Assembly: GCA_013368445.1 (NCBI GenBank) | Contig: JAACJO010000005.1 | Span: forward strand, 1,922,001 to 1,986,000 | Length of the DNA stretch: 64,000 nt | From: Leucocoprinus leucothites | Lineage: Eukaryota; Basidiomycota; Agaricomycetes; Agaricales; Agaricaceae | Reading direction: 5' to 3' | In this document: piece after piece, positions 1-12,930 of the stretch | How positions within the stretch are numbered: the first letter of the stretch is position 1 | Layout: the number at the start of each line of letters is the position of its first letter | Program-made: the position numbers and the translations under genes | Notes under the pieces: generated by a model | The model's input: only the letters and a program-made list of their open reading frames with translations | The model's database searches: none | Told to the model about the DNA's origin: nothing

Positions 1-128
1 ATAGTCAACGGTGCCTCGTTTTATTCCCTTTGACTTTTCCTAAGTATCCCCTGTATGATATGTTCTCTCCTCTGATGTGTGCGAGAAATATATGTGTTGA
101 GAGTGGTAATTTGACATTGATCAATTAT

Positions 129-1157
129 CTATGCTGATGCAAAGGATGCGGACATTCTGAGGTCTATAGAACTAACTTTCTTCCTCAACTTGCTCTGGTT
201 GTTTTCTCCTGCAACGCTACTCACCCGCTCCCACCCATCGTGGCCGTCAACCTCAACGACTAGGTCTTGTTTCCCGTATAGAGAATCACTGCTTTGGTAC
301 GACTGTGTCTGCCGTTCGTCCGTTCCAGTGCGAGGGACTGGAGGAACTAATTTTGGAGCAAGCTTGAGGAAATTCACAGATGCGAGAGTAGCTTGAGTTC
401 CGCTGGCTGACATCAGTTGTCGTCTCCGCTGCAGCGCATTGACGGCTTCCATTCGTTCCCTCGTAAGGACATCCTGAACTTCAGAAATCTCCGAGGGCGA
501 GGGTGTGACGAGATTGGCATGTTCGGGGATTGTCTTTGCTTTTCGTTTCCAGAACAAAGCTGTCTTCTTGCAATTTCGTAGCTCTTGACGTGTTTTCAAG
601 ACAAGCTGAAGAGCGGTGGAGTAGTGATTTTCGTCGCTTTGCCGTAAAATCGAGGAACCCGTGTGAGGTGAATCAGTCTCCATGTGAGAATCTATGCTCC
701 GTGGATCCGTAGGGAGGTTGAAAGTTGAAGCAGCATCTGGGAAAGAGCTAAGAGTCCGACGAAGTTGTTGACATGTTTTCTGTAATTCATCAATGGTGTC
801 CTTGTCCTTTTTGGCCTGTCTAAGTAGGTGGATACTCTTGTGCATCTCGGCGTAGAGCTCCGACATGGTCAGCCGCAGTTGATTCTCTGCCAGTGTCAAC
901 CTAAGAGCAAGCGAGGCATTGGTATGAGAGAGTTGCTGGATTTCAAGTTCGACCTCGAATACTCGTTGATTGGGGCATGTTAAAGGTCGATTGCGAGGTC
1001 CATGGTCAGCCGTAATATCAATTATGTCGATAGGAAAGCCCTCGTGAGAAGGCCCGATTAAAAGTATAGCACTGTTGGTAGCGGACGGTCGAGAAGTGAG
1101 AGCAGGATCTGACTTGGAACGACGGTGTAGGAGACTGAGGCTCTTGAAGAAACGCAT
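129..1157 (-). CDS. Hypothetical coiled-coil protein, 342 aa
   Basis: Single uninterrupted reading frame read on the minus strand. I chose the methionine at 1157 (Met-Arg-Phe-Phe-Lys) because it leaves a 109-bp gap to the divergent SDA1 start; an in-frame upstream methionine at 1319 would run into SDA1. The first 30 residues are basic and Ser-rich. Residues of about 65-140 are Leu/Glu/Gln/Lys-rich with heptad spacing, consistent with a coiled coil, and a second short charged helix rich in Arg and Glu follows near residue 230. The C-terminus is polar and Ser-rich. No catalytic motif, membrane segment or known domain is recognisable, so no function is assigned. Introns cannot be excluded. Confidence 0.6.
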   Translation of the reverse strand: MRFFKSLSLLHRRSKSDPALTSRPSATNSAILLIGPSHEGFPIDIIDITADHGPRNRPLTCPNQRVFEVELEIQQLSHTNASLALRLTLAENQLRLTMSELYAEMHKSIHLLRQAKKDKDTIDELQKTCQQLRRTLSSFPDAASTFNLPTDPRSIDSHMETDSPHTGSSILRQSDENHYSTALQLVLKTRQELRNCKKTALFWKRKAKTIPEHANLVTPSPSEISEVQDVLTRERMEAVNALQRRRQLMSASGTQATLASVNFLKLAPKLVPPVPRTGTDERQTQSYQSSDSLYGKQDLVVEVDGHDGWERVSSVAGENNQSKLRKKVSSIDLRMSASFASA

Positions 1158-1266
1158 AGGTGTTGTAGATGATAGAATGTAGAGTGGCGTTGTGTGGTCG
1201 TGCTTGTGTCGAACGTCTATCGCCATGTTTAGATTACTTTTTTTTGTATTGCAGTCCTGTACGATC

Positions 1267-3920
1267 ATGGGCCGCGGTCTACTCCTTACATCCAATTTAC
1301 CCCAGCTACAGAATCTCATTAAGAGAGATCCTATCTCCTACAAGGAAGAATTTCTCCAGCAATGGACCCACTATAACAGTATCCGCGAAATCTTCAAAAC
1401 GAATCCTGATGAACAGGCTCAAAATTTCAGGGAGTTGGTCACATTCATCTCTCAAGTAGGTGGTATCATTGTCTTTGAACCAACTGTCTAGTCGAACCTG
1501 TACCATAGGTGGCTACATGTTACCCCAAAGAGACAAAAGAGTTTCCGACGCACATTTCAAGTCTACTCCTCGACAACTATGGTGCTCTCTCCTCTGACAT
1601 GCGGAAAAGCCTTGTCCAAAACCTCGTTATGCTGAGAAATAAAGATGTGATAACTTCCATCCAGTATGTTTTATTTTCTCCCCCATTATCTGCAATGTGA
1701 CTGGAAATATGTGCAGGCTTCTCCAAACATTGTTTCCTCTTCTTCCTCGCACCAGCTCTTCTTCCCTCCGCTCGTCAATTCGTAAAACCATCCTCACAGA
1801 CATCCGTACTGCCAACCTGAAAACCAAAAACCACAAGCTTAATAAAGCTGTACAAGCGATGTTGTTCAGTATGGTGGAAAGAGGTATGAGTAGCGAAGTC
1901 CTTGGAGATAAGGGGAAGGTTAGGGCTACTGGACCGACCAGTGATACCAAGGCTTTTGATGGAGAGGAAGCAATGTGGGCGATCATTCTCACTAAAGAAC
2001 TGTGGAAGAAAGGCATCTGGTTTGTCGCAAGCCCTAGTTGTGTTCACTTCGTCTCATATTAACTGTTCCGTAGGACCGATGCAAAGACCGTGTCAATCGT
2101 ATCTCTTGGATGCCTTCACCCAACAACCAAAGTCCAAAGTGCTTCCATCCATTTCTTCCTTAGTAGCGACGAGGAAGAGGAGGAGAGCGAAGAAGAGGAA
2201 GAAGTACGTGCATGTTAACTTGTTTTCGAGGCTTCGCTTACCAGGAGACTAGGAGGTTGACGTGAAAGCCTTACATCACAGGCGTGAGGTCAAGAAGAAG
2301 ACGCGGAGTGGTGACAGGAAGTTACGAAAGCAGCTCAAACATGCCAAAAAAGTGAGCTACAAGCCCTACATTCAGAGCTGTTCATTCTGAAAAGAAAAAA
2401 GAAAAAATACCAGAAAGGACAATCCACCCCGAATTTCCCTGCACTTCAGCTCCTGTATGACCCTCAAACTTTCGCCGAGAAGCTCTACGACATCCTCAAC
2501 AGCTACGATAAACGTTTTTCCTTGGACCACAAAATCCTCATCATGCAACTTCTTGCTCGGGTCATGGGCGTTCACAAGCTTTGTGTCCTCGGGTTTTACA
2601 CTTATATCGTGAAATACCTCACCTACAAACAACTCCGTGTACCAGCAATTCTCGTCTCACTGGCACAATCAGTGCACGATCTCACACCGCCAGACGCTCT
2701 TCTTCCCGTCATACGTAAGATCGCACATGAATTTGTTCACCCAGGTGTGGCTGGCGAGGTAATCGCTGCTGGTATCAATTCTATTCGCGAGGTGTGCCGG
2801 AGACAACCGTGGGCTATGGAGGAGGACCTTCTCGCGGATCTTGTTGAGTATAGGAAGAGTCGGGATAAGGCGGTAACAGCTGCAGCTCGTGGTATTTTGA
2901 GATTGTATCGAGAAGTGAATCCCAGCATGCTTAAACGGCGGGAGCGGGTGAGTTCATGCTGTTTTGATACGATTTATGCCTCGGATTCATCATCCCCCCC
3001 CCTTACATAGGGAAAAGAAGCAGCCATGGACATGGCTGGTGGCATTCAGCCTTTGCCATACGGACATTCCGCCGAAGCGGCAATCGATATTGAAGGACTT
3101 GCGGTACGGTTTTACGGATTCCCTTGTTCTTGCATCTAAACCATGTTTACTATCATAGCTCCTCGAGGATCATTTATCTAAGTTACGAGAGGAAGACGGC
3201 GTGGAACTTGGAGATGACGATGATGATGCCGCTTGGGAAGGTTGGGACGAGGATTCATCTGATTCTAGTTCAGAATCAGAAGGATGGGTTGACGTTGAAG
3301 ATGATAACAATGATCTCGTCATCAGCGACAGTGAAGACGAGGAAGAGAAAGGGAAAGGGAAACAACAAGATGGAGACAGTGTCCTTGAGTCGACGAAGAT
3401 TTCTCAGCTGGCAACTACGAAGGTATTGTTCACAACTGTGTTTCTACGGGGGAAACTGACCAACATTCAATCAAAGATCCTCACACCTGCTGATTTCGCC
3501 TTGCTCAATGATTTGCGCTTGCAGGCTGCTTCCAAGGCAGCTGAAGGCGGAAGCTCAAAAGCCAAGCGGAAGCTGGCAGAACTCGAGGTCATTAAGAGTT
3601 CGAGCGCCAACAACACCGAAGATACCTTCATTTCCGAAAATGATATTCTCGGTCCCCGAAAGAAGGCAAAGGCTGACTACGCTGAGCGAATGGCTTCCAT
3701 TCAAAAAGGCCGTGAAGGCCGCGAAAAATTCGGCTCGCATAAGGGCAAACAGAACAAGGAGGCGCCAAGTAGCTCGACTAACCGTGAAAAGGCGAGAAAC
3801 AAGCCTATCATGATGATACTCAGCAGCGGGGCAGTGCGGGGAAAGAAGAAAGCATCTTTGCGAGAGAAACAGCAGAAACTACGGGCACATATCGAGCGGG
3901 GAAAGAAAGCCCGGCGATGA
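1267..3920 (+). CDS. SDA1: Sda1 homologue, 60S ribosomal subunit biogenesis and export
   Basis: Nine exons: 1267-1455, 1509-1663, 1717-2019, 2074-2203, 2253-2351, 2402-2947, 3011-3103, 3159-3422, 3477-3920, giving 740 aa against about 767 for the yeast protein. The start MGRG...[12 protein letters not shown] and the following YKEEFLQQ block match the NUC130/SDA1 family N-terminus. A Glu/Asp-rich acidic run (exon 4) is followed by a Lys/Arg-rich one, then the conserved core with FYTYIVKYL and [10 protein letters not shown], a long acidic tract of about 60 residues, and a basic tail ending in RGKKARR. Known role of the family: nucleolar pre-60S maturation and export; the name comes from an actin-depolymerisation phenotype in yeast. 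The last intron is 54 nt and in frame, so its retention would also be readable. The gene ends 25 bp from convergent YSA1. Confidence 0.92.
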
Positions 3921-3945
3921 AGAGTTTTGTAGCTCTGCAACTCCA

Positions 3946-5085
3946 TTATACACTCTTCTTTTGCATTTGGTTTGCCAGGTTGAAACCCATAGCGAAATGA
4001 GAGAGCCTTGCATCCACGACGAAGTCCTAAAATATGCATACATGTGAGTGACCAACTTATTTGATCGCTCGCCCGAACCTTTTTGGCGTATTCTAATGGC
4101 TCGAGTCATGGTCTGTATCGAGAGAATGAGGGAGGAGAACTGGACTCACCTTTCAGCTCTTCGTGGAGTTTGGATAGTTCAACAACCCGAGTAACAATGA
4201 ACTCTCCCGCTTCGAGCTTCTGTTTGGGCTTGGTTAGCTTGTCCTCTAACGTGACATTTGCAATGACGAATTTCATATTGGCGTTGGTCATGCCTGAACA
4301 TGAAAGATCAGGAAATTTTGCGGTTCGAGAGGGTGCTGAATCGTACCTGGATCGACAACAGTGAGATCGGATACATCTTGAACGCTGTCAGCTTTGAATC
4401 CAGTCTCCTCTTCGAGTTCTCTGGTGGCTGCACTTTCTACAGTATCTCCCTCGTCGATTAAACCTAGAAGGGGGAAGGGGTGAACTAAAGAACGAAAGGA
4501 TATATCACCTACATACCCGCGGGGAATTCTTTACCTTACATTAGCTGAAATACATATATAAATGAGGTTAATTGGCATACCAATGATGTATTTGCCGATG
4601 GGTGGTCTGAACTGTTCAATAATAACCGTCGAAGCAGGAAATGCGTTTGTCTTGGACTTGATGAGAGCCATCACGGCAACAGCTAACGACGATGTCCATT
4701 CAAAATCAATAATCTCGACGGCCGGTGTGTTATATTCGCACCATCAACACCAGTGGATTTACGGGTTTTACGTTCAGCGCATTCCCAGACCCTCTAGATT
4801 GGTTTGAGCGAGCCCGCTCTGAAATTTTATCAAAGAGATTGGACAATACCTCCTTCCCTTCAGCGTCAGAATACTTGATCTTTTGCAGGGTAATCCATCT
4901 GAAGAGCAGGTTTGGCTCGAGTCGTTTGATTGAATAGAGTTCACGAACTTGGCATCTTGAGCAGAAAGCTCCGAGGTTGATATTATCTTGGGGGTGAGTG
5001 ACATGTTTCTCCTAGAGAGATTGGACCAAGGTCTTGTAGCTACAAATGACCAGTGCAAGCGTGGAGCTCTCAAGAGCAACCCCAT
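3946..5085 (-). CDS. YSA1: ADP-ribose pyrophosphatase (Nudix hydrolase, Ysa1/NUDT5 type)
   Basis: Nine exons on the minus strand: 4949-5085, 4850-4898, 4742-4793, 4581-4682, 4517-4528, 4347-4463, 4150-4293, 4079-4092, 3946-4026; 708 nt, 235 aa, close to yeast Ysa1 (231 aa). The product splits ADP-ribose into AMP and ribose-5-phosphate. The order of motifs is KWITLQKIKY, WECAERKTR, GVDAVAVMALIK, EQFRPPIGKY, then EFPAG leading into a Nudix box (LIDEGDT...RELEEETGF, about residues 117-140) and the C-terminal VVDARLSHFAMGF. The first residue pair of the box has Asp where Glu is usual. Two exons are only 12 and 14 nt long and are needed to keep the conserved sequence. I used the start at 5085 because it adds an Arg-rich, mitochondrial-presequence-like leader; 5004 is an in-frame alternative for a cytosolic form. 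Confidence 0.9.
4079..4092 (-). other. YSA1: 14-nt microexon of YSA1
   Basis: Minus-strand exon AATACGCCAAAAAG between an AG acceptor (rc of 4093-4094) and donor gttcgg (rc of 4073-4078). It encodes Glu-Tyr-Ala-Lys-Lys and restores the frame between the ELSKLHEELK segment and the C-terminal VVDARL motif. Flanking introns are 57 and 52 nt, the usual size here. Other splice choices in this stretch give introns of about 30 nt, which makes them less likely. Confidence 0.75.
4517..4528 (-). other. YSA1: 12-nt microexon of YSA1
   Basis: Minus-strand exon AATTCCCCGCGG, preceded by an AG acceptor (rc of 4529-4530) and followed by donor gtatgt (rc of 4511-4516). With the flanking exons it supplies Glu-Phe-Pro-Ala-Gly, the five residues that directly precede the Nudix box throughout the Ysa1/NUDT5 family. 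Without it the frame is lost (the exon is 12 nt but the phase is split) and the conserved EFPAG is missing. Flanking introns are 52 and 53 nt. Confidence 0.85.
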
Positions 5086-5261
5086 GGATGATGAAATGAT
5101 TGGATGAAATTGGAAGGGGGCATCACGTGGGAAAACGCGCTTCGCCTCATTGTTATTACTTAACTCGGACAGAGTCAAGACTCAAGCGCCTCATCTCACG
5201 ACATTAACAGCTTCTCATTCACTTGAGTCCTAGCCTCGATTTGCAAAGAGCTGCGGACAGA

Positions 5262-7079
5262 ATGACTACTCAGACACAATCTGGTTCATCAAGTAAGCCT
5301 CCCAAATCTCCAGTTCAATTATATATCAACCTGAGCACGCGTCAAAGAACGGCCAGCTGAAGCGCCTCCGTCGGGAGAGCCTGCCCCGAAGAAGAGTAAT
5401 TCTGGATCCTCTTCCTGGAAGAAATGATAGTGAACTCTTCTCCCAGTACACCCTTTCTTTATCAAAGGAACTGCTAAGCCTGATGAACCAACTGGGTCTT
5501 TCCAGTGGCTTGCGCCCTTGGGCAAGAACAAAACCTGTCTTCAAGGTAAAAATCTGGAGCCTAAATGTTGCTCCAAAGTAGCTGCTTTTGACTTGGATGG
5601 TACAATCATCAAATTCACGAAGCAAACTTCTTCAAGTAGTGGATGGGAGTGGTGGAAATCGGCTGTCCCGGCTAAAATACGGAGTGTCGTTGAGGAAGGG
5701 TGGGTAATCGTTAGGTGCTTAGGATTCGGACCAATTAACGTTAACTCTTCAGGTATACAGTGGTCATTCTCTCTAACCAAGCAATTAAACCAGGAGCATT
5801 GAAACAATGGAAGGAGAAAGTGACCTCAATGGCTTCGAAAGTATGTTCCATTCCCTCGCCCACGCTCGAAGGCTTATTCTATCCTAGCTCCAAGATGTGC
5901 CCTTCTGGATATTTGCGGCCATATCAAGGGATCAGTATCGTAAACCGATGCTAGGGATGTGGTGGGAGGTGGAGAAAATTTTCAAAGCACAAGGTGTTGA
6001 CATAGGTGAGACACACTTGGAAACCTGTCGTCTGGTTTACTGATGTCACATTATCTAGACTTACAGTCTTCATTCTTTGTGGGAGATGCCGCCGGTCGTC
6101 AATATAAGAACCAGAAATCTGATTTCTCCAGCACCGACCGTAAGTTGGCTTTAAATATTGGAATACCCTTCAAGACACCCGAGGTTAGCAGTTCTTTAGC
6201 AATGATCCCTATAATGCATTGAACAGCAGGACTAGGAATACTTTCTAGACCTTCCCAGTCATACAAACTACACGTTGCCTGGATTTCATGTCTCATCACT
6301 CCCAGACCGTAATACGCCGCTTCCTTGGCCATAGATGTCACCCCAAGTACTGACCTAACCTCCAGTCCCTGCAGTGACACCCACTTTATCACCCATTATT
6401 CCTCGCTCCAGAGACAAGGAAATTGTCCTTTTCTGCGGATACCCAGCCCTTGGAAAATCAAGTTTTTATTTCCGGCATTTTCACCCTGCCAACTATATCC
6501 ATATCAATCAGGATACTTTAAAGACGCGTGACAAGTGTATCAAGGCAACTCGAGAAGCTTTAAAGAGGGGGGAAAGCTGTGTCGTCGGTATGGCTCTACT
6601 ACGCATAGTGTCTGTGGTTCTGAGAATGTGATGTGAAACAGACAACACCAACCGGGATATCAAGACGCGGAAATTCTATGTCGATCTGGCCAGAGATGAG
6701 AAAGTGCCAATTAGGCTAGTGAAGTGATCACGCTTCCCGTTAATCACTGATTTCCCCCCCCCCTCTAGATGTTTCGTTTTTACTGGAAGCATAGACCTAG
6801 CCTGGCACAATAATCTCTATAGAACGTTTCATCGACCAGTTCTGGATACTCATGAAGAGGTAACTCGTTCAGCCAAAAACCGAGATCATTGCACTCAAAA
6901 GTGTTCAGGCACGCAGGGATTTAGTTCCGTACGGTGCATTTGTCAGCTTCCAAGACCAATATGAGGAGCCAACGGAAGATGAAGGTTTTTCGGAAATCCG
7001 AAAAGTAAATTGGAAATTTGAAGGGACAGACGAAGAAAAGAGACTGTGGTCTATGTGGCTACAGATTGATGGTAAATAA
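5262..7079 (+). CDS. Polynucleotide 5'-kinase/3'-phosphatase (PNKP), DNA strand-break end repair
   Basis: Eleven exons: 5262-5292, 5348-5395, 5447-5699, 5753-5840, 5888-6005, 6059-6183, 6236-6308, 6366-6587, 6642-6714, 6769-6859, 6909-7079; 430 aa. The N-terminal half is a HAD-type DNA 3'-phosphatase: nucleophile motif DLDGT (D75 and D77), VVILSNQ, SFFVGDAAGR and DFSSTDR. The C-terminal half is a P-loop kinase with Walker A GYPALGKS (about 270-277), then NQDTLKTR, VVDNTNRD and HNNLYR. The enzyme prepares 5'-phosphate/3'-hydroxyl ends for ligation. There is no FHA domain, as in other fungal forms. The intron at 6715 needs a GC donor (AG|gctagt) to give the family's IRCF; using a GT donor at 6724 instead adds Leu-Val-Lys. 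The exon 2 acceptor at 5348 could alternatively be 5336. Confidence 0.9.
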
Positions 7080-7105
7080 TATAATTTAGCCTATGCAGAG
7101 GGTAG

Positions 7106-8498
7106 CTAGGCGTTTGACCGGAGATAGTGAGTGGCTGAGCAATTTCTGAGCCTTTCTGCTGCCTGCTCAGGCGTAAGGTCTCGTTGAGATTCTGCCATGA
7201 GCTCAAAGCTAGAAGCAATTCATGTAAGCTGTAATGAGGATAAGTCATCGGAAATGCTACACACCCAACAAGGAACTTCTTTACAGTCGCGCTTCGGAGG
7301 AGGCATGGGTCGAAATGAACATGAAGATGTGCAACACTGTCGTCGTCGTTCGGGCTGTCGGGTCCGGGTATCGGACGCTGGTGAATGCCCATCGAGTAGG
7401 CGAAGGGACAATGGAATAGGTTATCATATCGTGTCGTTATCTGAGAGATGATTTCTGCAAAAGCCGCCTTTTCTTCTTCCGTGAGGCGAGCCAAGGACGT
7501 TATGTGTCTATGATACGGCAATACTACACTTGCCTCAGCAGCGATCCAGGAAGTTGTGACCGAAAAAGGATGACATACACATAATTTCGAATGGCCAGAC
7601 AGCCCACCAGGGTACAAGCGCCGCCCAGTGTTCATTCTTCAGTACAACACGGCTGTTCTCTTCTCCAAAGTTGATTTCTGCATGAGCATATTCACAAAGT
7701 AGACAGGGCCGACCTAGAGGCAGATCTGTGAGACTCATGCTCATGGAAATCAATTAATCAGTTTTACCTTGAGGCCCGCGCGGTACGTCGATACTAGTCT
7801 GGACTCCTGAAAGGGAGTAGCGCTCCAATGATGTCAACTCTCTTGCAGGGAGGGTAGGTACGTCAGAAAGCGACCATGCTTGCCCATGTGGGTGGTTATT
7901 AGAACAACCCATCATGGCACCTTTGTTCTGTTGCACCGGGATCAGCTATGGGCAAGCAATCCTGAGCGGGTATGCGAACCTCGAAGATTTGAACGTATTT
8001 AATGCCCTCCTGCGAGCCTCTTTCACGATAAATACGGGTCCATTCAGCAATGACTCGTTCGATCTCTGGAGGGTCCATTTGGGCCAAAGTCAAATCATGG
8101 CGTGAATGGAATATAATGACGTCACATCCTCCATGAACAGGTTGACTCGTAAGCATGGGATGCGGGGGAGCAGGAGCCTCGGGAGCCGGTCCAGGTAACA
8201 CCGCAGAAAAATCGTTGGTAAAAGTATGGGTATGGGTATAGTTGGGGTTCTTCTGACCCCCTGATCGCGAATTTCCTGGACATAAGTAGCATGCTGGATC
8301 GTATTGTGGAGGGATCACAGTCTGGGGAGCCTCAGTTTGACCTAGCCAAGGCCGTTTGGTGCGATGAGGGGAGACCAAAACGTGCTCATCGAGAAGAGGA
8401 TTGTCTGTGACAAGTGAGAGAGGTCAGAAGTTGAAATGACATAAAGCATAATGAGGCTCACAGCGGCGGTGGGGGTGAGTTGTTGGGTCAAATTCCAT
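7106..8498 (-). CDS. GAL7: Galactose-1-phosphate uridylyltransferase (Leloir pathway)
   Basis: Six exons on the minus strand: 8462-8498, 7980-8404, 7768-7927, 7581-7725, 7265-7528, 7106-7208; 377 aa, near the yeast length of 366. The enzyme exchanges UMP between UDP-glucose and galactose-1-phosphate through a uridylyl-histidine. Visible motifs are HPHRRYNPL near the start, LVSPHRTKRPW, CYLCPGN, the catalytic NNHPHGQ (histidine triad nucleophile), LCEY, VVLKNEHW, and the C-terminal HLHVHF followed by LLRSATVKKF. In this last block most family members have Tyr-Pro-Pro after HF, whereas here it is Asp-Pro-Cys. The stop lies 26 bp from the convergent PNKP stop. Only GAL7 is present; no GAL1 or GAL10 neighbour is in the window. 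Confidence 0.93.
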
Positions 8499-8626
8499 CG
8501 TAATTTACTGAATCCGAGGTTCAGCATCCCGATCTTATCAGTTTTCAAAGCTCGGTTGATCGGCCCGAAAGAACCGGCGGTCCGCATGTGTAACGCTGTG
8601 CAATGGGTGGTTCTGAAGTCAACCAC

Positions 8627-10954
<2,328 letters not shown>

Positions 10955-11205
10955 GGTGACAACTATCTTGTTGGTTGAGTAGCTCCGTAATCGGATTCAG
11001 CTTACTTTCATACCGTCGTGGAGCCGTTGCCATAGCAGATATCATTGTCCAGCGCTAGCTCAGGTGGAGCTGAACTTCGCACGACAAAATTCTTGAATTA
11101 CGGCTGGGAGCGTTGGTTTGAATCATTTAAAAGCAACTCGTCACTTTACCCACCAAAGCGCCCTACAAATTTTTCTCGCCTGTATCAAACTCATGACCTG
11201 GCACA

Positions 11206-12872
11206 ATGGTCAGAGGAACAATCGTCCCCGGATATAACAGCAGTCGGCCGTTCACGGCATCGGCATATTCTGGTGATCTGGTCCCTGAGGCTGACCAGCG
11301 TACCGCCAATGGCATCTCACACTTTCCTTCATTCCTTGTCCGCCGTCGCAAATACTTGGTTGTTTCTGTTATCTTAGTCTTTGCTATAATCATTTTTTTC
11401 AACTCTTCTACCTCTCTACGCCTCCCCAACCTTACTTCAGTCCACTTGCACCCAAACCATGACTACAGTCCTTCCAATAGCTCACTTGAGCCTCCTCAGA
11501 CAACTGTTTTTGTGACAAAGACCGTTAATGCCCCAGAGGTCATCAAAACCGCCGTCGTTGAGCAAGCGGTGACATCTACGACTCCGCCCTCCCAAGAACC
11601 AGTAGTTTTCGTTCTCATAATGTGGTCAAAATCTTCGGCAGTGGAAGGTGCTTTACTGATAAAAGTGCGTGTTAATTTCACCGGTTATGCTCCAATACTG
11701 AAAGCTCGCAGTCTATATTGATGTATAACTCAAGCCCCTCCGAGTTTCACATTATATGCGACGATGAGGCGGAAGGTTTTCTACGCTCGCGGTTCGCTCT
11801 AGTCAACCGACCACGACTTAATGTTTGGATTAAATTCTACAAGCCGGATTGGCAAAGTATGGTAGACAGGATTGAACGGGAGGGTTCGATCAGTAGCGAC
11901 CATTCGGCTGGCATTCGTGAGTACTTTGTGTTCCAAGTAAACTCAAGGTGCTCAGTTTCTTTTTGAAGCTGGTCTTATGAAGCTCTTCCTCCATGAAATT
12001 GTCCCTGTCAAGAAGGGAATTTATGTCGACACAGATGCTTTCTTCATCTCTGACCCGACCCTCCTCTGGAATGTGTTTGAAACTTTTAAACCATCCACTG
12101 CGATAGTCATGTCAAGTCATCCAGATCAGGACTCCCCTGAGTGGAATCATGCCTCGAGGATATGCTCCTGCGTGATGCTGCTTCACCTCGAGAAATTGCG
12201 CAGCCGGCGATTAATGGATTCGTCTATTTACCGCACAGACTCGAGTGGCCGCTTTCCGCCAGCTCTTTCACCGGAGGCATTTCGGGCAATGTACGGACTC
12301 CCAGGTGGGGATGGTCATGGGCAATACGACAATGTTCGACTTGGGGACCAAGGTTATTGGTGGGCGATTGTCAGCCACTTACCAGAGATATTCCAGCCTT
12401 TGAGCTTCGATTTCGAGGTCACGAGTTGTTTGCTCAATACTTACAACATCGGCTTGGGAGATGATGATACACAAGAATCCTTAGAGCTTTCGAGGCAAAC
12501 CTTTTTGGCTGGGACGCCCCAGGAGGTGAGTATTCATGCTCATTGTTGTTGACAAGAGGTCCTGATATGACAACAGGGAGACGTGGTTCTGCCGAAATTA
12601 CTTCATTTGTGAGATTTCGATGTTCATGGCTGTACCACAGACGCTGACGCACTCGTTATTGCAGCAATTGTTTGCACGGAACCGACGTTTATATGGAGTG
12701 GGAGGGCTGGTCGAACCCAGACGATATCCTTACGCAACGGTGGGGAGCTGCCCTGAAGTATCATGCAGGCTACAAGTGGATATGGCTCAATAGTGGTCAG
12801 AGTTCTCTGCACCTAGAAACCGGAGGTGTGGTGTTTGCGGATGAACAGTATGCTCGTCAGCTCAATGTATAG
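11206..12872 (+). CDS. Type II membrane glycosyltransferase, GT8/LARGE-like
   Basis: Five exons: 11206-11664, 11712-11916, 11969-12525, 12577-12608, 12665-12872; 486 aa. A basic cytosolic stretch (FLVRRRK) precedes one hydrophobic segment at residues 50-65, then a Ser/Thr/Pro-rich stem, which is the layout of a Golgi type II enzyme. The catalytic domain has HIICDDEAE, then MKLFLHEIVPVKKGIYVDTD with the metal-binding Asp-x-Asp at about 242-244, followed by SDPTLLW; this resembles the GT8 domain of LARGE and related xylosyltransferases. The C-terminus has NCLHGTDVY and DDILTQRW. Donor and acceptor sugars cannot be told from sequence. The fourth exon is only 32 nt. Confidence 0.8.
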
Positions 12873-12930
12873 CAATAAGATCAACTTTTCTTTGATTTAC
12901 TAATACCGATAAGAATGTTAAGCAATTAAT

